In this document: positions 1 to 7,350 of the stretch, in pieces | Layout: the number at the start of each line of letters is the position of its first letter | Numbering within the stretch: the first letter of the stretch is position 1 | Source: a virus | IMG/VR virus record: IMGVR_UViG_3300032523_000302 | Span: 1 to 20,877 of that record | Strand: one strand, 5' to 3' | Length of the DNA: 20,877 nt | The notes under the pieces: model-generated | What the model was told of the DNA's origin: nothing | Databases searched by the model: none | What the model saw: the letters and a program-made list of their open reading frames with translations, nothing else | Made by a program: the position numbers and the translations under genes

Positions 1-209
1 ACATATGCTCCATTTTGCCAAATCTTTCTTGGAAAAGTGTTAAAAGTGAGATTCACCTTACATCTAGTAGATTTGTACCAATCAGATGTAGGAGAATGTT
101 TCTGAGGCTTTCTATCAATCTTTGCACTTCTCATTCCAAGACCAGAAGCATAGACTATTACATCTCCTGGCTCCAGCTCTGCTAAATCATTAACTAGTTC
201 TGTTATCAT
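1..209 (-). CDS. Hypothetical protein, 3' end beyond window
   Basis: Open leftward frame starting at ATG 207-209 (MITELVNDLAELEPGDVIVY) and running off the left edge with 69 complete codons visible. I do not recognise the family. The start LAELEPGDVIVYASG reads like a small beta-barrel or SH3-like opening, and the later part is basic and aromatic (KSTRCKVNLTFN). It lies 12 bases downstream of the UDG-like gene and is probably in the same leftward transcript. Codon use and spacing match the neighbours, so I consider it real, but its function cannot be inferred from this fragment. Confidence 0.7.
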   Translation of the reverse strand, partial: MITELVNDLAELEPGDVIVYASGLGMRSAKIDRKPQKHSPTSDWYKSTRCKVNLTFNTFPRKIWQNGAY

Positions 210-221
210 TGTGTGTTTTGT

Positions 222-938
222 TTAAAATGGTAGATTATCTAACCAATAGATTTGTGTTTTCTTTTCATCTAATAGCACTCTATTCACTTTTGTGAATACA
301 CCTTCTGAATCCCATTCAGCGTTCTTATAAGAAGCACTAGCTGGATGACTCAATTCAAAGGACCATGTTAACGGGGGCATGTAACGCTTAAACTTGCTAG
401 CTTCTTTGCCTAGAAATACAACAGGCACTCTTTTATCAGCAATAGCATTCTCAAATACATACTTGATAAACGGCTCCCATATTTTCAAATGAGAACCAGC
501 TTTATTGATTTCTGTAGTGAGAGCTGCGTTAAGCATCAATACACCTTGCTCAGCTAGATATTCTACATTAGTATTCTTGTTGTATTTAAGATTCAACCCA
601 TTGTAACAATCTTTCTCTACAGCCCCATAGAACTGATCTAAAGAGGGTTGAAGCCTATCTGCAACAGAACATCCCATTAACAAACCATCTGCCACTGGCA
701 GGCCATTTAACTGCGTGTGATAAGGACACATACCTAGCACCACCACCTTCATTTCATTCAAAGGTGTTACCTTAAAACATTTATAAGTAACAGAAGAAAG
801 AGGGGCAATTTTTTTACCCCTCCTAGATTCTGTTTTTAAATGTTCATAGATTGCATCACATTCTTCGCTTTCAATAAATGGACGCATTACATCATGCCAA
901 CTCTCATGAAAGTGATCTTTGAATTTATCCCACAACAT
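222..938 (-). CDS. Uracil-DNA glycosylase family 1-like protein with altered catalytic residue
   Basis: 238 residues from ATG 938; an in-frame TTG at 959 would add seven residues but deepen the overlap with the upstream gene. Family 1 UDG landmarks are visible: motif GMCPYHT at residues 69-75 aligned with the usual GQDPYH, LNAALT near 136-141 (the uracil-binding Asn region), the strand VVFLG followed by a Ser/Lys-rich helix, and LSHPASAS in the last 50 residues, corresponding to the HPSPLS leucine loop with the catalytic His. Known enzymes excise uracil from DNA. Here the water-activating Asp position is Cys, so activity is uncertain, and a DNA-scanning or polymerase-accessory role like that of poxvirus D4 is possible. 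UDG genes are known from crAss-like phages. The start overlaps the end of the DUF932-like gene by 14 bases. Confidence 0.85.
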   Translation of the reverse strand: MLWDKFKDHFHESWHDVMRPFIESEECDAIYEHLKTESRRGKKIAPLSSVTYKCFKVTPLNEMKVVVLGMCPYHTQLNGLPVADGLLMGCSVADRLQPSLDQFYGAVEKDCYNGLNLKYNKNTNVEYLAEQGVLMLNAALTTEINKAGSHLKIWEPFIKYVFENAIADKRVPVVFLGKEASKFKRYMPPLTWSFELSHPASASYKNAEWDSEGVFTKVNRVLLDEKKTQIYWLDNLPF

Positions 939-1728
939 CTGCTTCTTGTAATTGATCAAAGATTGTCAACTGTCTCCTAATTGTCGACTCTTCAAATGAT
1001 ATGTTAATTGATTTACTTTTTATCTCACCAGATGCATTAACAAAGAAGTCATGGGCATCAACGTGATTACCCATCCATAGTGTTGGATGCACATCTCTCA
1101 TTGAATATGTGGTGTATTGATACAATTCCCATAAGCTTTCTGGAGCACAATAATCAAACGTTGGTTTCTTCAACTCACGCTTGATGATATTCACTTGTGT
1201 AGATTCAATAAATTCTTTCTCAAGGATCATTCTCCCTACAAGCTCAGCTGTTATACGAGCATCAATCTGAACATGCTTCATAAGCTCACGCTCAGTTTGC
1301 ATCTTTCTGAATCCATCACCAGCAGCTTTAATGTATTCTATAATAGCACTTGGTGTAAACTCTTGTACATCTCCTTGATGCTTTCTCTTGAATGCACCAT
1401 AATCACCACTAACCATTCCGTTTTCACAAACAATGATTTGTGTACCAATAGCAAACTTTAAGCTAAGACTCTTGTCATAGCTGTTCTGCCAGCCAATCTG
1501 TAGCTGCATCTCTTTATCAGCTACATTACTGATTGTGAATCTACCATTAGCGATGTTACCATCTCTTGCAGCAGAATACTTTTCTGAATCAAGCTTAAAT
1601 CCTGCTTGATGAATGCTCTCCAGGGTGAGGTCAATTAGTTGACCGTGTGAAACAGGCTTATATGTCCTTGTTTCTTTAGGAAGTTCCGTACCTGTGAGAA
1701 TGTATTTGGTTGTTGAATAAGTTGACAT
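925..1728 (-). CDS. DUF932-like phage/plasmid protein
   Basis: 267 residues from ATG 1728. The middle carries a pattern I associate with DUF932 / phage-plasmid-like proteins: a beta-rich stretch IGWQNSYDKSLSLKFAIG followed by VCENGMV near residues 95-108, then a long helical region (residues 130-190). Proteins of this type sit in replication or early regions of phages and plasmids, but their biochemical role is not established. There are no transmembrane segments and no obvious catalytic motif. The stop overlaps the UDG-like gene start, and the small gene 1731-1922 ends two bases upstream, so the three are probably co-transcribed. The family assignment is by eye and moderately secure. Confidence 0.65.
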   Translation of the reverse strand: MSTYSTTKYILTGTELPKETRTYKPVSHGQLIDLTLESIHQAGFKLDSEKYSAARDGNIANGRFTISNVADKEMQLQIGWQNSYDKSLSLKFAIGTQIIVCENGMVSGDYGAFKRKHQGDVQEFTPSAIIEYIKAAGDGFRKMQTERELMKHVQIDARITAELVGRMILEKEFIESTQVNIIKRELKKPTFDYCAPESLWELYQYTTYSMRDVHPTLWMGNHVDAHDFFVNASGEIKSKSINISFEESTIRRQLTIFDQLQEADVVG

Positions 1729-1730
1729 AA

Positions 1731-1922
1731 TTAGTTACAGTTTTCTTTGATTAATTCTTCTACATCTGCCATGCATAGGCTTATTTCATGATACATTGAT
1801 CCCCCTTCTTCAATCTCATTGATTGCTAGGTCTAGGAAATCTTGTATCTCTTCTTTTAATGATGGGCACTGTTTAGCACGCTCTGCGCACCATGCCACTA
1901 ACTCTTTTACTTCTCCACTCAT
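1731..1922 (-). CDS. Small acidic hypothetical protein
   Basis: 63 residues from ATG 1922, whose first bases overlap the TGA of the primase gene (ATGA, 4-base overlap), indicating translational coupling. The product is mostly predicted helix with many Glu residues (KEEIQDFLDLAINEIEEGG) and three Cys (CAERAKQC, LCMADVEEL) that do not form a clear zinc motif. I do not recognise the family. Its place between the primase and the DUF932-like gene suggests an early-expressed accessory role, but that rests on context only. Confidence 0.7.
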   Translation of the reverse strand: MSGEVKELVAWCAERAKQCPSLKEEIQDFLDLAINEIEEGGSMYHEISLCMADVEELIKENCN

Positions 1923-2932
1923 GGTATTATTAGTTTTTGTTTTAGATAGTGTTCTATAATTTGCATTCCATACTTCTTTGCCAGATCAGCCCAATCTTTG
2001 ATTCCTTCTTGTAGATAGCACCTTGGTACATTACAATAGTCAAAGTTGAACATCTCTGTTACCATTTTAGAATTCTTTACTCCTGGCACATCACTGTCAA
2101 AAGAAAGGATTTGGCTGCTTGAATTGTGTTTCAAGAAGTTAATATTGTCTTCAGAGAAGCAAGCCACTCCCTCGTTTTGAACAGCACATGAATGTGGATA
2201 GATTTTCTTCATCACCATGTAGTCTTTCTTACTTTTGTTTATAAAAGCCATTTTGGTTTTGTCAAGATCATCCTTGCCATCCATAGCAGATATTGGAACA
2301 TTGTTTGGAAACCATTTAAAATCTTTATTAAATGGTCTGTAAATCTTCCAATGCCCATCATAGAAGTAACCAAACCTAAGTTCAGTTTCTTTTAGATGAA
2401 CAATTCTTCTGTTTAAGTAAAGTTTCTTAATAGAATATACATTATTCTGCTTTAAATCCTCTATATCTTGATGATATTGATTCCAGTATTCTAGCTCTTC
2501 GTTAGTGAATTTTCTAGCAATCACTTGAATGTGTGAATACTTCTTTTCTAACTTCTCAGGCTGTTTATACTTAGAAACAATCTCTTCGTGATTAGGTAAA
2601 TCATCTCTCTTCTTCATTTTAATTCCTAGATTAAAATCTCTGTCAATCATTTCCAGACATTCAATATAACTCACATTGAACAACTGCGTTATCAAATTAA
2701 AGCAATTACCTCTGTAGTGTGGGTCTGAAAAGTCAAGATAGAATAGTCTACCATCTTTAGAATAGATTGTGAAGGAGGGCCTAGATTCATTTCTGAATGG
2801 AGAATAAGTCGTTCTATTAACTTCCCATTTCTTATTAGGCATATACCATCTAAATATATCGTACTCAGATATTTTAGAAAGAATGGTTTCAAGATTTAAT
2901 TGTTCAGATACTTTTTTCTCCCCAGCTATCAT
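1919..2932 (-). CDS. DnaG-type TOPRIM primase (phage, divergent)
   Basis: 337 residues from ATG 2932 (ATGA overlap with the upstream gene). The N-terminal 110 residues follow the CHC2 zinc-domain layout: SPFRNESRPSFTIY, then LFYLDFSDPHYRGNCFNLI, then helices. The zinc-binding Cys/His set is largely missing. The C-terminal third has a TOPRIM signature, ILSFDSDVPGVKNSK near residue 275, with the DxD metal-binding pair, preceded by FINKSKKDYMVMKKI and QNEGVACFSED, which replace the usual VEG motif and may supply the catalytic Glu. Primases make RNA primers for the replicative polymerase, here presumably with the DnaB-type helicase and PolB encoded downstream. The combination matches primases of crAss-like phages as I know them. 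Confidence 0.8.
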   Translation of the reverse strand: MIAGEKKVSEQLNLETILSKISEYDIFRWYMPNKKWEVNRTTYSPFRNESRPSFTIYSKDGRLFYLDFSDPHYRGNCFNLITQLFNVSYIECLEMIDRDFNLGIKMKKRDDLPNHEEIVSKYKQPEKLEKKYSHIQVIARKFTNEELEYWNQYHQDIEDLKQNNVYSIKKLYLNRRIVHLKETELRFGYFYDGHWKIYRPFNKDFKWFPNNVPISAMDGKDDLDKTKMAFINKSKKDYMVMKKIYPHSCAVQNEGVACFSEDNINFLKHNSSSQILSFDSDVPGVKNSKMVTEMFNFDYCNVPRCYLQEGIKDWADLAKKYGMQIIEHYLKQKLIIP

Positions 2933-3321
2933 TGATAATTCACATATTGTTTCACCTCGTTTATCTCTGATCCCATTACAGTGTTGATTTTATTCTTTAA
3001 TTCAAATCTTCTGTCATTGAGAAAGTAGACACTTCTGGCCTTTGCAATAAATTGTTCATCAAACTTTTTATCAGCTTCCATTTTTCTTAGAACATCTTCT
3101 ACATCCCAGAGATCTTTGTTTACGATTAACAAATTATCATACAATCTTTCTAGTTCATCATCCTGAAGAATTGGTCTTGCCAAATCCATTAGTTGATTTA
3201 GTTCAATCTTCACCTTTGACAATTTATCTGAATCAGATATCATGTCTCTCTTAATGCTGAGAATGCTCACTTTGTCAAGCAGCTCACCAACACTCACGGG
3301 TATATAAATTGTTTTTTCCAT
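2929..3321 (-). CDS. DUF6165-like helical protein
   Basis: 130 residues from ATG 3321. The opening IPVSVGELLDKVSILSIKRD followed by regularly spaced helices (KIELNQLMDLARPIL, LYDNLLIVNKDLWDVED) resembles DUF6165 proteins, which begin with a PVSxGELxDKxTIL motif and are otherwise known near sugar or methyltransferase genes. No catalytic residues are evident and no function can be assigned. The start codon lies only 11 bases downstream of a strong leftward terminator (3332-3359), so the gene needs either readthrough or a promoter within the end of the SSB gene. Its stop is fused to the primase start (ATGA). Confidence 0.65.
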   Translation of the reverse strand: MEKTIYIPVSVGELLDKVSILSIKRDMISDSDKLSKVKIELNQLMDLARPILQDDELERLYDNLLIVNKDLWDVEDVLRKMEADKKFDEQFIAKARSVYFLNDRRFELKNKINTVMGSEINEVKQYVNYQ

Positions 3322-3331
3322 ATAATTAAAT

Positions 3332-3359
3332 AAAAAAAGCCCCCATTTCTGAGGGCTTT
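3332..3359 (-). terminator. Intrinsic terminator after the SSB gene
   Basis: On the minus strand, stem AAAGCCC/GGGCTTT with a 10-base loop is followed by seven T residues (plus-strand A 3332-3338). It lies 20 bases after the stop of the ssDNA-binding protein gene and would split the replication block into two transcripts or attenuate expression of the primase segment. Confidence 0.8.
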
Positions 3360-3378
3360 CAATTTAGAAGATTATTTA

Positions 3379-4272
3379 TTAATAATCAGCATCATCATTA
3401 GCAATTACTTTATCTGATGCCACCATATTTTGTTCTGGATCGTAATCATGCAAGTCCTGGAATGTGTAATAATCTTTACATCCATATTCACCTGCAATCT
3501 TAATAACAAATCTCTCGTGTGGACGAAGATCTTTAGACTTCTTAGAGAACAATGAGGACACTCTAGATGAATCATTGTAATCATTCTCTTTAAGTCTAAA
3601 CTGCTTCAATGAATATGCTGGAAGAAACGCTTTGTTGTATACGCTCTGATACTCCTTCACTTCACCATCTTTCTCTTTGGTGGTAATTGTAGCCATTGCT
3701 ACAAAGTTTCCACAATACTCACCATTGATCTGAGAAGTGATTTCTCTCACGTTTCCTCTGATTAGTTTCTTCCAATCCAATGATAGCGTAGTATCACTCT
3801 TACCATAGTCTAGTTCACACAACCAGTTACGTAGAAACTCATAGAATTCCTCTTCACCAACATAAGCCACTCTGTAATCTTTCTCATTACCAGAAGTTCC
3901 TTTGAACCATTGTGCTAGACCATCTTCATCAGCTGCCCAAGAACAAAGTCCTAGTTGATTAATGTATTGCTTTTTGGTTCCATCTTTGTTCTCACGCTCT
4001 TTATCTTCTAGATAGTAGTTGATGTTGAAATTCTGACCAGACTTAACATCCTTCAACCAGATGCTAATTCTCATGCTAGTATTACCATCTCTACTCTCAC
4101 CAAGATATTCAGTTGCTTTGCTATCTTCTTTGAGCTCGATTCCAAGAATGTCTTTGTATTGCTCAATCGTTGGATTGATTGCAATTACACTAGCTTCGAA
4201 TAAGCCAACTTTCTTTGGAAACTCGCTTCCACCTTCTTTTCTTTCTCTTTTTGAACCGCCAATTCCTGACAT
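3379..4272 (-). CDS. Single-stranded DNA-binding protein, gp32-like (putative)
   Basis: 297 residues from ATG 4272. There is no simple catalytic motif. The N-terminus is basic and Gly-rich (SGIGGSKRERKEGG), the centre is a long beta-rich region with alternating aromatic and basic residues (MRISIWLKDVKSGQNFNINYYLED, shown only in part as ISIWLKDV and NINYYLED), and the extreme C-terminus is short and acidic (VIANDDADY). This layout fits a phage SSB, where the acidic tail contacts replication partners. The gene directly follows an AAA ATPase and precedes the primase block, the usual position of the crAss-like SSB. The call is based on architecture and context rather than a diagnostic motif. Expression is probably high, as the gene ends in a strong terminator. 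Confidence 0.55.
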   Translation of the reverse strand: MSGIGGSKRERKEGGSEFPKKVGLFEASVIAINPTIEQYKDILGIELKEDSKATEYLGESRDGNTSMRISIWLKDVKSGQNFNINYYLEDKERENKDGTKKQYINQLGLCSWAADEDGLAQWFKGTSGNEKDYRVAYVGEEEFYEFLRNWLCELDYGKSDTTLSLDWKKLIRGNVREITSQINGEYCGNFVAMATITTKEKDGEVKEYQSVYNKAFLPAYSLKQFRLKENDYNDSSRVSSLFSKKSKDLRPHERFVIKIAGEYGCKDYYTFQDLHDYDPEQNMVASDKVIANDDADY

Positions 4273-4294
4273 AACTTTAATTGTTTAATTGTTT

Positions 4295-4966
4295 TTATTT
4301 ATAATACTCATTTACACTATCTACAACTAGCTGTAGATTGTTTGGAATCTTAATCTCACTGAACATGCCATCAGGTGATTTTGCTGGCATTTTTCTGTAC
4401 CTGTTGGTGATAAAGCTGTAAGTTGCTGTACCATCTTTTTGCTCTTCTACAAGTGCGTATAGACATACAGTCATCAAGCCTTCTAACAACACTTGGTTGT
4501 CAATCAACTTACCTGCTGTCTTAATCTTGTAACCAATGATTTCACCACTATCTTCAATTACTTCTGGGTGAGTGAAATAGAAAACAACAATGTCTTCTCT
4601 GAGCATTCTTGCTGTTCTAAACAAATCAACCATGTCTTTTGCCATCAATGAGAACTTCTGATAGCCCACTTCTGTGGCTTTAGACACAATAGTGAAGCCC
4701 ATGATGTAGTTGGAATCCTCGATTACAATGTTCTTGATGTGTGGAGCTTTCTCAGAGATAGTCTTTAGTAGTCTTGAAATCTCATTAGCATCATCTACGT
4801 CCTTGTAGTTCTTCTTCTCAGCATTGTACATCTTCTCAGAGCCTTTGAAAGGAAGTTCTTTCTTAGCAACATTGATGATGTACGTCTCATCTGGATTTAA
4901 GTGTTTAATTGATGTTGATTTACCTGTGGATGTTTCTCCAACAATCCCAATCAGTTTACTTGCCAT
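4295..4966 (-). CDS. AAA/RecA-like ATPase (AAA_24 / Sak4-like)
   Basis: 223 residues from ATG 4966. The Walker A motif GETSTGKST is at residues 10-18, a Walker B-like strand NIVIEDSNY is near 80-90, and FYFTHPEV near 130 is a plausible sensor strand. The length and single small ATPase domain fit the phage nucleotide-binding AAA_24 group, which includes Sak4-type annealing or recombination ATPases. Those proteins act with an SSB in recombination-dependent replication, and here an SSB-like gene lies 22 bases downstream. It could also be a more general replication ATPase. The ATPase fold is secure; the recombination role is inferred. Confidence 0.75.
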   Translation of the reverse strand: MASKLIGIVGETSTGKSTSIKHLNPDETYIINVAKKELPFKGSEKMYNAEKKNYKDVDDANEISRLLKTISEKAPHIKNIVIEDSNYIMGFTIVSKATEVGYQKFSLMAKDMVDLFRTARMLREDIVVFYFTHPEVIEDSGEIIGYKIKTAGKLIDNQVLLEGLMTVCLYALVEEQKDGTATYSFITNRYRKMPAKSPDGMFSEIKIPNNLQLVVDSVNEYYK

Positions 4967-4988
4967 TTGCTTTAATTTTTAGGTTTTA

Positions 4989-5028
4989 ACTTTTTTGATT
5001 ATAAATATACACTTTTTTGGTTATAAAT
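4989..5028. repeat. Two 18-base direct repeats, 22-base period
   Basis: Plus-strand ACTTTTTTGATTATAAAT at 4989-5006 and ACTTTTTTGGTTATAAAT at 5011-5028 differ at one base and are separated by four bases. They fill most of the gap between the SF2 helicase stop and the ATPase start, and the second copy overlaps the helicase stop codon. A 22-base period is close to two helical turns, which suits a dimeric or cooperative DNA-binding protein, but a chance AT-rich repeat cannot be excluded. Confidence 0.55.
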
Positions 5029-6115
5029 TCCTAGCTTCAATAAACTTAATTTTGTTCCTATCAAAGAATTCTAGAGCCTTCTGCAACCACTTCAATTCCA
5101 CCTGTTCATTGCTAGATATGATGTATATCTGAGCATTCTTTTCAGGATTATTATATTCCATTGCTGTGCATCTCTGTATCTTCTGAGCCAGGTTCTCACT
5201 ATTGCTGTCAAAGTAGTTTATAACTACACGATTCAAGGGTTTGTATGTCACACCAGTGTTGCCAATCTTCACAACAGCCATGTGATTACCTTTTCCCTCA
5301 GCGAAATCATTAAACAATTGCTTTTCGCTGGATTTGCTGTGATAGGAAGGAATTCCTAAAGCATCAGCCACCTTTGTTACACCACAGAAGATGAGCATTC
5401 TCTCATCCTGGTGCTTGCTAATCAACTTCTTGGTAAGATTTGTCTTTGCTAAAGAAGATTGTATGAGTCTCATTCTTGCTAGTCTAAGAAACATAGTGTC
5501 TCTGTGTTCTGATTGCATCTTGTTAATCACCCATGTATAGTTATCATATTGTTGTTTCTCTGTCTTTTCTTTACCACCATAGTTCTGTCTGACGATAGTA
5601 TCTAGAGGAGTTGTTACAACAGTGATTTCATAGTCTACAATGATGCCTTCTTCTATAGCTTTCTCAAGAGGATATTCAGCAACGATGTTGAGTGCTAAAT
5701 ATTCTGCTAATACATTCTTTGTTTCTCTAGCAAGAGTTCCCGTTAAGCCTAACACTTTCTGATTAATGTCAAAGAAATCTTGACACACCTCAATCTGTGC
5801 CTCACTAAGAAGATGTATTTCATCTACAATCACCAAGTCAAACTTCTTTCCTGCATATTTCTTCAATGAAAGATGTGTGGTGAAGCTGATATTGTCATTT
5901 TCATAACCAAGAGCTTCAAAATCATCTAACCAGGATTGTTTTATCTTATTGTCTGGATAGGCAATAAGCACCTTTGCATCTTTGGGAAATTCTTTTAGTA
6001 TGTTAATACTAGTTCTAATCTTCCCAAATCGTGGACACAAATAAAGAATACCATATTCTCCTGTGTCTTTCCAAGCTTTTGCAAACTCAGCTTGTCGTTG
6101 GTCTCTGAGTGTCAT
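5021..6115 (-). CDS. SF2 (SNF2/DEAH-like) DNA helicase
   Basis: 364 residues from ATG 6115; an in-frame TTG at 6154 is less likely because ATG 6115 makes an ATGA overlap with the preceding small gene. Superfamily 2 motifs appear in order: LRDQR (Q-like motif, residues 3-7), an unusual motif I CPRFGKIRTS (27-36), DEIH motif II (98-101), TGT motif III (125-127), LIFCGVTKV at the start of domain 2, and QKIQRCTAME as motif VI. Such helicases occur in crAss-like replication modules, probably remodelling forks or branched DNA. The gene lies between the DnaB-type helicase and the AAA ATPase. Motif I lacks the usual GxGKT form but keeps Gly-Lys, so ATP binding remains plausible. Confidence 0.85.
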   Translation of the reverse strand: MTLRDQRQAEFAKAWKDTGEYGILYLCPRFGKIRTSINILKEFPKDAKVLIAYPDNKIKQSWLDDFEALGYENDNISFTTHLSLKKYAGKKFDLVIVDEIHLLSEAQIEVCQDFFDINQKVLGLTGTLARETKNVLAEYLALNIVAEYPLEKAIEEGIIVDYEITVVTTPLDTIVRQNYGGKEKTEKQQYDNYTWVINKMQSEHRDTMFLRLARMRLIQSSLAKTNLTKKLISKHQDERMLIFCGVTKVADALGIPSYHSKSSEKQLFNDFAEGKGNHMAVVKIGNTGVTYKPLNRVVINYFDSNSENLAQKIQRCTAMEYNNPEKNAQIYIISSNEQVELKWLQKALEFFDRNKIKFIEARNL

Positions 6116-6296
6116 TCTGAATATATTGAATATATTCCATAACGATGAATCCAATAATTATCATTATTTGGGTCTTCATGAAATTCATCTAGGAATTTGT
6201 TTACAAAATCATCTTTATTAAAATTTTCATCCCCTTATCCAGAGTGTGACTTGTTACGTTTTTACACTTATCGCAATGTTGTGCTATGCTGATCAT
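6112..6296 (-). pseudogene. Small zinc-ribbon-like gene split by a -1 frame change
   Basis: ATG 6296 opens a frame inside the end of the DnaB gene: MISIAQHCDKCKNVTSH, 22 codons to a GGGG run at 6231-6234. That frame then stops soon after. The -1 frame from 6231 continues for 39 codons (DENFNKDDFVNKFLDEF to GIYSIYSE) and ends in a TGA that forms the ATGA overlap with the SF2 helicase start. The second part has no ATG, GTG or TTG of its own. Together they make a coherent acidic protein of about 61 residues with one CxxC pair, exactly filling the gap between two coupled genes. Either one G has been lost (mutation or sequencing error) or the ribosome slips at GGGG. Confidence 0.6.
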
Positions 6297-7350
6297 TTAA
6301 GAAGAAGCTTTTGTTTACAACATTTTCATAATCTACATCTGTCATTTCCTTTCTTTTGGGAAGTTCTTTAAACATACCCACCTGACCAAGAAAGCCAAGA
6401 CCAATTCTTACATCATCCTCACCATAGCTGTTCTTGATGAGTCTTAGTGATCTAAAATACTTACCACCATATTCATCAATCAACTTGTCAAGATTGTAAC
6501 CACTAGGATCAGACACCTTGTATCTCATAGGATCAAATAGTGCTAGCACAACGTCAGCATCCTCTTGAGGAACTGATGACTCTTTGAAGTCTTCTAGTTG
6601 TGGTTCCACATCACCATTCTTTATTCTAATAGGATTTGATATGTCACGATTGAACTGCTGCACAGCCACAATAGTATAACCATAGAAGTCTCTTGCATAT
6701 CTGAGCTCATCACTCATCTTATCAATAGTTTGCTTCTTTGTAGTTAGCTCTCTTGTGGTCTTAAGCAATCCCAGGTGATCTAAAACAACAATGGTCACTT
6801 CGTTCTCATCATTAGGAATATAAATCTTGTTGTATTCATCAAGTTGTTCAACCACACCATTCTTCAATGCGTGACTTCTCAAGTCTTTAGCAATACCAAC
6901 AGGATTTTCTGGACCATCTATGATAGTGATGACATCATCCATCTGTTCCATGTAATCCTTATACAATAGAAATATGTCATGCTCATCCTTTGTCATCTTC
7001 TCAGTCCAGCCCAACAACTTGCTTACAGGGATGATGTAGCCATGATCTAAGAAGATCTTTCTACACACCCACTTAGCAAGTTTGTATGTTCTACTACGCT
7101 CCATTGAACGATATATGATACGAAGTTTGAATTTTGGGTCTTTCTGACTGATATACCAGTCATAAGGGTTCAAAACAAAAGCATCATCTATAAAGCTAGT
7201 CTTGCCTGAGCCTGTCAAACCACCTGCCACAAAGTACATTCTCTTACGAATGCCTATGTATCTATTAAGACGATTAAAACCCATAGGAATACCATTATTC
7301 CTACCATTCATACCATTGTCTACTTCTCTTTTAAGTGCTTCAAAACTCAT
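6268..7350 (-). CDS. DnaB-type replicative helicase
   Basis: 360 residues from ATG 7350. It has a RecA-fold helicase core: Walker A GGLTGSGKTSF (43-53), the IIYRSMERS strand with Arg/Glu where DnaB proteins carry motif H1a, Walker B VTIVVLDHLGLL, the VAVQQFNRD motif, and a final beta region RLIKNSYGEDD. The N-terminal scaffold domain of bacterial DnaB is absent, as in many phage versions. It should unwind the fork 5' to 3' ahead of PolB and recruit the primase. ATG overlaps the TGA of the upstream replication gene (ATGA), and the end overlaps the split zinc-ribbon gene by 29 bases. Confidence 0.88.
   Translation of the reverse strand: MSFEALKREVDNGMNGRNNGIPMGFNRLNRYIGIRKRMYFVAGGLTGSGKTSFIDDAFVLNPYDWYISQKDPKFKLRIIYRSMERSRTYKLAKWVCRKIFLDHGYIIPVSKLLGWTEKMTKDEHDIFLLYKDYMEQMDDVITIIDGPENPVGIAKDLRSHALKNGVVEQLDEYNKIYIPNDENEVTIVVLDHLGLLKTTRELTTKKQTIDKMSDELRYARDFYGYTIVAVQQFNRDISNPIRIKNGDVEPQLEDFKESSVPQEDADVVLALFDPMRYKVSDPSGYNLDKLIDEYGGKYFRSLRLIKNSYGEDDVRIGLGFLGQVGMFKELPKRKEMTDVDYENVVNKSFFLNDQHSTTLR

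Noticed and set aside
1195-1461. Plus-strand ORFs opposite the replication genes
   Set aside because: These and the other plus-strand frames between 1 and 17 kb are antisense shadows of well-supported leftward genes and show no independent start context or family features.
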